Shown here piece after piece: positions 56,154 to 64,000 of a stretch of DNA of 64,000 bases. The number at the start of each line of letters is the position of its first letter. Positions within the stretch are counted from its first letter, which is position 1. Both the position numbers and the translations under genes were made by a program. The DNA comes from Hysterangium stoloniferum (taxonomy: Eukaryota > Basidiomycota > Agaricomycetes > Hysterangiales > Hysterangiaceae). Below the pieces are notes generated by a model. It was not told where the DNA came from, ran no database searches, and saw nothing but the letters and a program-made list of their open reading frames with translations. The stretch spans positions 558,001-622,000 of the forward strand of contig WHVD01000043.1 of NCBI GenBank assembly GCA_015178975.1, read 5' to 3'.

Positions 56154-57239
56154 ACCACTATATCACTGTTGGAGGAACATGGTTGCTCTGACAAAGGTCT
56201 TGCATGACCCATTGAACACATTCCCCAATCATAATGGATACATCTCAACCAAACCAGCAGGACCACCATCCATCCCCCCTTTAATTAATTCAGTTTGCAA
56301 CCAGATTTGCAAAAATGTATTAAGCTACATAGTTTGAGCCCATGTAAGAGCGCATATAGTCGCTTCTTACCATCGCCGCGAACTCTGCAGTTTGTACTCA
56401 TACTGTACACGCATTGAATACATTTTGGGGCACTAGCCTTGGCCAGACTAACATCTGAATCATGATCGATACTTCTTGTAAATAAGATCTCATTGAACTT
56501 CTGAAAAGATCTTCCCCATCGCCATTTCGATCCATGTTTTGTTCAGGCTGATCATACCTTTAGACCAGTGTTCAATCAACAAGATCCACGATCTTAAAAC
56601 CGAGAGCCTTGACACCAAGCGAGTCAATCTGTTGTGCGAATTCCTTAAAATAATTCTCTTCCATTGAAAACCTGACAATACAGCTGCCATAGGTCGATCA
56701 AATATAAGAGCGCATACAGTCACCTTTCATCATTGCCGCGACCTCTGCATGTTGCACGCATTGATCCCATACATGCACTGAATGCAATTGGGGGCACCAC
56801 TCGTGGTCAGACTGACATTCCATTTATAAATGACAATCATTTCAAACAGAACACGTACTTGAGAGTTGTATGAAACTACATAATTTGACAAAATGTAAAA
56901 GCGAAGATCGTCACTTGTAATGATCGCTGCGAGGTTCCCTAGACTGGTGTTGAATATATTCCGAGGGTCACCCGTCGCTGAAATGACATGGCATATTTAG
57001 CGAGAACAATTTCAATAGAATACCAGTAGGACGTCTCAAAGAAGGCGGTCTCGCCGTTACTCTCGTGTCATTTGTTTAGGAGAACAGGAAGCCGGGCAAA
57101 ACCAATGGACAACACCGTGATGAAGACACCGACACTTCTTCACTTTCACCTTGGATCAGAGAAACGTAGCTCGTGGTCATTTCAGGTGGAATCACCTATC
57201 AACTAATAGATACTCACAACGACAGTCAGGTCCTCGAGT
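56154..57239 (+). repeat. R1 modules D and H
   Basis: Four D blocks follow one another: 'gtaagagcgcatatagtcgc', 'aatataagagcgcatacagt', 'aaaatgtaaaagcgaagatc' and a terminal block. It is the most complete D module. H spacer follows from about 57090. Frames are interrupted. Confidence 0.5.
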
Positions 57240-58740
57240 GACCTCATTAGGCAAGTACTGACAGGACTAGGTTATTTTTCCTTTAAGGCCGTAATGAGAA
57301 ATGCAGTTAATCAACATGTCTCGATAGAGAGAGTAGCTACCGTTCTTGAGAAATGTCCTTGGGAATATATCTTTCGTGGAACAATGGAGTTGTAGTGGAA
57401 AGCTTGTAATGTCCATATATAGATGGAGGTAACAATGATGAAGAACTGGGATTGGATGGACCAGAAGGCTCGTCACTGGTGAGGTCAATGACATCGGCGC
57501 AGGGAGAGGGGACTACATACATATTGGTAATTTCACTTAATTTCCGAGTTTGACCAACCCAACCTGGATACTGCACCGTCGCAAATGCCTGAAGCTTCCA
57601 ATCACCCTTGCACCACCGAAATTCGGGTGATTTGGTGCATATATTGTTGTTGAAATACTTATGTCTTACTTTCTAACCGGTGGACCTGACTAATTGCTTT
57701 TCTCCACGTCCCGATTAGTACTAAACGCCCTTGCTTATATGGGCGATAAGGGCATCCGAGATTTATTAATCGTTCTTAGGCCTAGCAAGCTCGCAGACCC
57801 TCCATCTCACCTCAGCTTGAACTACAATTTAATCGACAAGAGTTCCTGCAGAAATTGTGCCGAAACTTGCAAATCACTGACACATATAATATACATATTA
57901 TCCTTTAAATACCGCGGCGCATATGTAACTTTTCTGAATATCTAATCCATATATTTGGCAAGGCCGCAATATTGTCCAAGTCGTATCGCCCAACTTTTAG
58001 TACTCCACTGACCTACCACGGTTGGGGAAGTCTTATTGGAATCAAACTTTGTATTAAATTAACACGCTACAAGCTGGGAAAACTTCAGAATAACTAAACA
58101 ACAGATGAGTCCAAAGGAAATATAGACCTGTACTCGCCAACGGATTCCGACTCCCCCAACTTTCTGGGTCTTCTTTCTCCGCATGCAGCGAGTTCCACAA
58201 TTGCTTCGCATGCTCAGTCATGCACTGATCAGACTGCCTTCCAGTTCCTGAGCCTCCTCATTTGTCAGAAAACCAAGCTTTTGAAGTCCCGTGCTCGAGG
58301 CAATTCTTCATGAAGTTCTGCCAATCGCTTCGCATCCAGAACTTGACATCAGAAACTCTCCTTGACTTCATTTTGCACGTGATAGAGGATCGGCGAGCTT
58401 CCCAGATGTTTTAGCTTGTGTGGAAGCAACACTTGGCTGACTTTGTAGCATAGGTTTTAATGTGACAACCAGATCTCTGCAAAAAATGAAATGAGTGTAT
58501 ATATGCGTTTCAGACAATATCAAAATTTCTCCTTTGTGCGCCCAGTTGGCATTCCAGGACATAAACCCTGGTACACATAGTGCTAAATCCCAGATTTCGG
58601 GCTTGCAAGAGATCTTTTTTTGTAGCTTTCATGAGGATCTCGAAATATGCATAGTGATCAAGGTTCTGAGTGGAATTGCATAACAGTTGATTAAAATCTG
58701 AAACAAGGTGGATCTCTTCCGGTATGAAGAGATTCACCAT
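57240..58740 (-). pseudogene. Module F gene remnant, copy 3, with insertion
   Basis: Minus strand. N-terminal part (58740-58510): MVNLFIPEEIHLVSDFNQLL, YAYFEILMKATKKDLLQ. Middle (58440-58140): LADPLSRAK, NCLEHGTSKAWFSDK, KQLWNSLHAEKEDPESWG. C-terminal part (57650-57267): RWCEGDWKLQAFATVQYPGW and ADVIDLTSDEPSGPSNPSSS in one frame. A stretch of about 470 bp (57665-58135) is inserted between middle and end. The copy shows that the Trp-rich segment and the SUMO-interaction-like motif belong to one protein. Confidence 0.55.
57665..58135. mobile_element. Insertion of unknown type in module F
   Basis: Absent from the F copies at 4.7 and 28.2 kb. The flanks share TACTT/TACTC, a possible 5-bp duplication. 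No coding, no match elsewhere in the window. Confidence 0.35.
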
Positions 58741-59760
58741 CCTGGGCTATGGTTATACATTCCCCTTTTTGCCATCTTTCTGCTCCCTTCATTGCTGCCC
58801 ATTCCACTCTGCCCTTTGAGCCCCACATGGGTCGTTGTAACAGTCCCTCTTCGTCCCCACACAATGTTTATTCATGGTAGCTCTGCATTTGTCACTTCAT
58901 TTCATCCATGATTTTCTGGTTTTTGCTGATTGGTCATTCAAGGAATCAACGAGGTACTCTGAGTCTTAACAAATATCTAAGTTGATAATTGATTATTGTC
59001 ATAAAGAGAATGATATGATGCTTGCCAAGGCAATCCATCATCCAGATAATCTCAAGTGAAACGTGATAACAACAAGATTATTCCTCAAAATCTCTTTGAG
59101 ATAACTAATGGACAAAAATATTTCATTGGAATACCATTAGGATCACTCTTGATGACCATATACTTCGGTAGATGACATATTTATATTGATTCCAGCTGCC
59201 ATGATCTTCAATGCGGGTTAAAGGCCCTCATCTATTCCAAGGGTTTGGACTATAAGATCGCTAATCCTGGAGATTGAACATGGATTTTGAAGATAAGGTT
59301 ATGTAGCGTGAACGAGACAAATGTTGTGCTGGAAAAGTGATTATTCCCACTGTTTGTTATTCTTCAATGACTTCCTCCCTGTGATTGTAAGTAGCATGGA
59401 AACTGAGGTGGCGGGGCTCCTTCGAGATTTGGGAGTCGTATTCTATATGATGGATGGTCGTTAATGAATCGGATGTGATTCTAGCCATGACTAATACTTC
59501 TCAATATATTCAATATGTGTGCCAGGAGCAGCTGTAGAGCATGCTGTGATGGAAAAAGTGGCTGTACGTGCTCATAAATTGGATCAAACTAATGGGGCTT
59601 GAAAATACGGGTACAAAGCCAGTTAACAAAAGATGGATAGGACTATGCTCCTGCTGGTCTGGTTGGGATATAAAGAGAAATGATTAAAAATCGAGTTGAA
59701 TTGATAGAGCAAGACTTTGCCTTGGGCAACCATAGTTCTTCAAAACTGAGACCACATTAG
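58741..59760. repeat. Unassigned and divergent R1 D-like sequence
   Basis: 58741-59150 has no match in the window. 59150-59750 matches 46.40-47.0 kb. No gene seen. Confidence 0.35.
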
Positions 59761-60360
59761 AATTAGATGATACGGAACGCACCAGTGAAACGTGTGGCAA
59801 CGACGCATCGGAAGGAACCGGTGACGACAAGTAACGTTCAAGAGTCCGACGTATCAAGTCGAAGAGTCTTTTAAATGTGACATTGAATCAAATGATTGTT
59901 TCGCTACTACTCGAAGTGAAATAATTCAAAACATGACAATTGGTGGAATGAACTCCAGTCAACTGAAATGGAGGCAGTAGGGGAAATGTCGGGATAGCGA
60001 GTGAAATAACTTGTCTTAGCGTGTAGTGTGACGCTAGCGACTGAAACATTGAAACACGACCCAAACGAGATTTCTTGTGGCTTGCCTTCTGCACGCGGCA
60101 GGTCGTTGTATTCTTCAGCTCTGAGTTGATAGGTGACCCCACCTGACATCAGCACGAGCTACCTTTCTCTCATACAAGGTGAAAACTCATGACAATGTGA
60201 AGAAATGTTGGTGTTTTGATCATGGTGTTTTCCAATGGCTGGCCCGGCTTCCTGTTCTCCCACACAAATGACACGAGAATAACGGTGGGACCGCCCTCTT
60301 TGAGACGTCCTAGTTGTATTCGATTGAAATTGTTGTCGCTAGTACGTGCGATGTGATTTC
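59761..60360 (-). repeat. R1 module H
   Basis: Matches 44.26-44.75 kb and the complement of 6.43-6.8 kb. Two overlapping small minus frames (60155-59907 and 60142-59888) are not conserved. Confidence 0.45.
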
Positions 60361-61224
60361 GGCGAGTGGCCCTCGGAATATATTGAACACCAGTCTAGAG
60401 ACCCTCACAGCGATCATTACAAGTGACCACCATCGTTTTTGAACTGTGTCAAATTATGTAGCTTCATTCAACTCTCCAGAGCACGCTCTGTTTAAAATGA
60501 TTGTCATTTATAAATCGGATGCTAGTCTAGCCATGGGTGGTGCCCGCAAGTGTATTCAACTCAGGTATAGCATCAACGCGTAGAAGCTGTAGAGGTCGCG
60601 GCAATGGTAAAAGAAGAGAATTAGTTTAAACAATTCGCCCAACACATTGCCTCTTACGGTGTGAAGAACCTTGGTTGTAAGATGATGGATCTTGTCGATT
60701 GAACACTGGCCTGAAGGTATGATCAGCCTGAACGAGACGTCTATCGAAATGGCGACGGGGAAGCCATTTTTCAGACCTCCATTGATATTTCATTTAAAAC
60801 AAATGTCGTTAATGATTCGGAGTTAGTCTGGCCAAGGCTAGTGCCCCAAGATCTTTTCAGAAATTCAATGAGATCTTATTTACAACAAGTATCGATCATG
60901 ATTCAGATGTTAGTCTGGCCAAGGCTAGTGCCCCAAAATGTATTAAACGCATGTACAGTATGAGTACAAACTGCAGAGTTCGCGGCGATGGTAAAAAGTG
61001 GCTATATGCGCTCTTACATTGGCTCAAACTATACATCTGAATACATTTTTTCAAATCTGGGTGCAAAGTGAATTGATTAAAGGGGGATGGGATTGTACTC
61101 CTCCTGGTTTGGTTGAGATGTGTCGGCATAATTGAAGAGAAATGATGAGGAAGTGTATCCAATTGATGGTGCAAGACCTTTGTCAGGGCAACTGTGCTCC
61201 TCCAACACTAATATATATGGTGGT
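60361..61224 (-). repeat. R1 module D
   Basis: Minus frame 61174-60896 (SSIMPTHLNQTRRSTIPSPF, LIHFGALALARLTSES) is one of two competing D readings. 'ggtctgaaaa.atggc' and 'gtgaagaaccttgg' blocks follow. A segment near 60830-60930 is a local duplication. Confidence 0.45.
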
Positions 61225-62456
61225 CTAATTAGACCCCACCGACACATGGGTGACAGGTGTGGTGACCACGCAAAGGAAAGAACGCGTAGTGAAATCTAAA
61301 TGCTCAAGCCAGTAACTGATGGATTGGTCATTGGTCGAGCCGCGGATTATGTCACAATGTGTAAGGAGAGAAACGAGCATGGGGATGGTATCGAGGCTGC
61401 GCACTGTAGTACACGCAGGTTCGGGTTCGGAAGATCCAGCTAACTTCATAGTCAATTCGATTATTCTTTCGCCAGACGCCAGGAGATCCCAATTAGGACG
61501 CGTGTGGGTCAGAATCAGACTGGTTGGAAAGTTTCATAGGCGGATGTAAGACGGTGCAGGTAGGTAAAATATTGTGACCGTACCATACGATGGGCCCAAT
61601 GAACGAAGAAACCACATTCAGTTGGTTGATGTGATCGGTGAGAGGCGTGCTGTCGTTGAAGAAGGTTTTCAAGGAGGAAATACTCCCACCTAGTAAATCT
61701 GAAGTCTCCAAATTAAGATGAAGTAACAATGATGCTATACATATGCACGTTTATGTCGCCCAATATAACCCTCAATGCCGCTGCAGCAATATCTCGAAAC
61801 CACGTATCTTGGTGGATGCAACACACGAGAAGCCGTATAGGATGTTCAGGTGGGAAAACTAGTCGCCGGTGACTTTGTCTGTTATGCTTTTGGTGGGAAA
61901 GATGAAATGATGTGAGGTCACGACGCACGCTTGTAACCAGAATTCAAAGTAACCTCTGATCGCCGTGAGCTCCTCTACCGATAGTTGACGCACGTGGCAG
62001 ATCACTTCCACGATATAAACAAAGCCGGTAATGGTCCAGGAATCATGAAATTCTGATAGATAACGGGTCAGGTGTGTGATAAATGTTGATGCAACCTCAT
62101 CCAAGTTGGTGTGCAGCGGTGACTTGACTAAAACGTTGTCCAACCAGCTACATACACATCCTGCCGCCCCCACCTACCATTAGGGTACTTTCTCCCAACC
62201 GCTATGTATCTTAGTTATGCGACGCGGTATATAAATGTATTAAAAATAAAATAAAATAAGTGATGACGTCATGGCAGTTGACGCGTGTCTAGCTGGCCAA
62301 TAGACACTGGGGCAGGAATGGAAGGCCGAAGCCAAACATTTCATGAGCGCTTTGGGACTCCACTGCAAGTGAGGTGAAAATATCAGGAACCTCCATAAAA
62401 CATTCGTCGCTCTTCTCTGAATTTGAGGCGGGTATGTAGGTCTACGACTCCGACAT
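61225..62456 (-). pseudogene. R1 gene relic (c1-c3) with retroposon-like insert
   Basis: Minus: intron 2 part and c1 from about 62400, c1 split at 62140-62258, c1 rest to 61938, intron 3 (61937-61888), c2 to about 61597, intron 4, c3 61532-61225 ending HVSVGSN. c3 lacks two codons' worth of bases at 'agctaacttcatag'. b exons are not in the window beyond the copia insertion. Confidence 0.7.
62140..62258 (+). mobile_element. Short insertion with A-rich tail
   Basis: About 119 bp from CCAACCAGCTACATAC to TAAAAATAAAATAAAATA, absent from all other c1 copies. The A-rich end suggests a SINE or the 3' end of a LINE. Target duplication not clear. Confidence 0.5.
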
Positions 62457-62857
62457 TGTTGAGGAAGAGAGACACCGCATATACTTCTATATGCACTAGG
62501 GACGATCGAATCCGAAATCAGGCAAACGAATATTTCTTTTGCCCCCATCACATCCTCTGTTCTAATCACAGTCACATTGACTGTCACACACATATATATT
62601 GGGCGTCAATTATAGTTTTACCTCAGTCCGTTATACTACGAATATACGAGACTGAGGTGAGCTCTCTATTTATCAAGTAGACAATTTCCTTAACTAACCT
62701 CACATGTACTAGAACTACATTCTAGGTACCTATTGTGGAGTCCATTATACTACGAATATACGAGACTGAGAACTACATTCTAGGTACCTATTGTGGAGTC
62801 CATTATACTACGAATATACGAGACTGAGAACTACATTCTAGGGTATCACTTTTAACA
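62457..62857 (+). repeat. 5' LTR of copia element (401 bp)
   Basis: TG...CA ends. Related to solo LTR 9894-10267. Internal tandem duplication of 'ctacattctaggtacctatt'. Confidence 0.85.
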
Positions 62858-62942
62858 GGTTATGGGACTATTGTGTCCCTATTGAAATCACCTATCACAA
62901 TACCTTTTCTGGTGTCTTGAGGCATTCTTCTTCGTCTACAAC

Positions 62943-63770
62943 ATGTCCAACCCTCCAGCGATCACCCCCTTATCCATCCCTCTCTTGCGAACATCCCTTA
63001 CTTATACAGAAGCTAAACTCGACAAGTCCGAAGGAAATTATAAGGAGTGGTACTGCAGTGCAAAACACTACCTTACAATTACAGGGTTAATCTCCTATGC
63101 CCTTGGCACCGTCCCCATCCCTGATCCTTCCGACCTTACCTCTGCCCAAAATTGGAACTCCAACGATGGCCTTACCCATGCGGTTATCCTCTCCACTCTC
63201 TCCTGAACCGAATGGGATTTCGCTGAACCCCTTCTGGGTGCAAAAGCGTGTTGGGATGCTGTCGTGGTTCGCCATCGCAATGAGGGACCCATTCGCCAGG
63301 TCCAGCTTATCCAGGAAGCCCTCACTCTCCAGTGCTCAAAGTCGACATCCCTGCCCACAACAGCCTCCCTTATTTGTCATGCTATCTCCCGGGCATTTGA
63401 GATGGGCCAACTTACTGAAGATCTCTTCAAATCCATAGCCCTGCTTAATTCCCTCACTGATTTTCCTCACTTGCACTCCCTCATCACTCGAGATTTATAC
63501 GACTCTTCTGCCTTGACTCCATACCCTTCATCCCACATCCTTACCTTACTCGAAAATGAACAACGCATTATCGACTCGGACACTAAGCGAACGTCCACCG
63601 TTGACACAATTGCTCTTTCAACTCAATATGCTCCGAAATGCACCATAGTCACCTGCACTAACCTGAATTGCAAGAAGACAGGACACACTATCACTTACTG
63701 TGTGTCACCTGGGGGAGGCATGGCCGGTAAGACTATTGAAGAGTCTAAAGCAATGCGACACAAGAATTAA
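62943..63770 (+). pseudogene. Copia gag region (fossil)
   Basis: Starts MSNPPAITPLSIPLLRTS. Copia-gag features include LTYTEAKLDKSEGNYKEWYC, LTHAVILSTLS, EMGQLTEDLFKSIALLNSL and a zinc knuckle-like CTNLNCKKTGHTITYC near the end. This would form the particle shell of the element. It is interrupted, so no product is expected. Confidence 0.85.
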
Positions 63771-63988
63771 GAAAGCCATAAATCTCGGTCAAACCCCACA
63801 CCTACAGGTAAAATCCCCATTAGCATCAAGAGTGCGAATGGGCTAGTTTTCACCGCTTACATGGATACACCACTACCTGACCCACCTTTGCCGGCATGGC
63901 TGTTGGAGACGCTCCTCTCCCCATGTCCCCTTCCGATACAATTGAATATACTGGATGGATTGCTCTGGAAGAGGACCTACACGCAACA
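63771..63988 (+). mobile_element. Copia polyprotein continuation, fragment
   Basis: Continues the copia internal region (SIKSANGL, FTAYMDT-like protease start) up to the LTR-A insertion point. Broken. Confidence 0.55.
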
Positions 63989-64000
63989 TGTTACGACCGT
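63989..64000 (+). mobile_element. Start of an LTR-A copy, cut by window end
   Basis: TGTTACGACCGT is identical to the first 12 bases at 410. The preceding five bases are CAACA. It is inserted in the copia element. Confidence 0.7.

Larger units (their letters stand above)
62452..63988 (+). mobile_element. Ty1/copia element, 5' part, runs past the window (fossil)
   Basis: 5' LTR 62457-62857 (TGTTGAGGAAGAGAG to TTTTAACA), left target copy GACAT (62452-62456), then a primer-binding-like GGTTATGGGAC, then gag. The LTR has three copies of a block with GTCCATTATACTACG. It is inserted in intron 2 of an R1 gene. Another LTR starts at 63989 inside it. Gag shows about two or three breaks, so it looks inactive. 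The rest lies outside the window. Confidence 0.88.

Noticed and set aside
1-64000. tRNA, rRNA, riboswitch, bacterial operon or prophage content
   Set aside because: None seen on reading. Gene structure and elements are those of a fungal nuclear genome. A tRNA scan was not run.

Overview
The window looks like a transposon-rich, gene-poor stretch of a filamentous basidiomycete (Agaricomycetes) genome. The reasons are many very short GT-AG introns (about 45-65 bp), a KDZ DNA transposon with the accessory gene often seen with it in mushrooms, a fungal-type Helitron, Ty1/copia and Ty3/gypsy remains with 5-bp target duplications, and no bacterial operon structure. I see no housekeeping gene, tRNA or rRNA. 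The species cannot be told from the sequence.

About two thirds of the window is built from one repeat family, here called R1, present in both orientations in whole and partial copies. Its centre is a five-exon gene of unknown function, the 'R1 gene'. Exons b1 and b2 start MSAFNET or MSTSNET; exons c1, c2 and c3 end in a conserved VSVGSN. Two copies have a full open frame across the same four introns: 37959-39804 (+), 525 aa, and 13794-11920 (-), 534 aa. Other copies or pieces lie near 3.0-3.9, 8.6-11.1, 16.8-17.7 plus 25.2-25.9, 29.2-30.8, 40.5-41.3, 45.6-46.2, 48.9-53.2, 54.0-56.2 and 61.2-62.5 kb. Around the gene are recurring modules. A is upstream and encodes an LLRRC..FKPIDMARVKEE segment. 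D is downstream and has repeated intron-like blocks. H is AT-rich spacer. E encodes RFIKHN..LAKETPPDVNFNIG. F is a gene remnant with a VIDLTSDE motif. A lone c3-like exon faces module A in five places. A more divergent subfamily lies at 42.9-44.2, 46.2-47.5 and 58.9-59.8 kb.

Other elements are inserted into this background. A 7,366-bp KDZ transposon (17719-25084, long TIRs, 8-bp duplication CAATATCC) splits one R1 gene and carries a transposase gene, an accessory gene and a satellite-like array. A truncated Helitron (about 31.24-34.58 kb) abuts a truncated Ty3/gypsy chromovirus (34585 to about 36830). Solo LTRs lie at 410-1465, 6145-6429, 7432-7706, 9384-9688, 9894-10267, 50492-51217 and 54723-55034. 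A 2.67-kb composite insertion is at 48961-51627 and a 694-bp foldback MITE with TA duplication at 51866-52559. A Ty1/copia element starts at 62457 and has another LTR starting inside it at the window end.

Insertions cut one another, and several sit in or beside the same small intron of different R1 gene copies. The R1 gene, multicopy yet intact twice, is the most promising unknown in the window.
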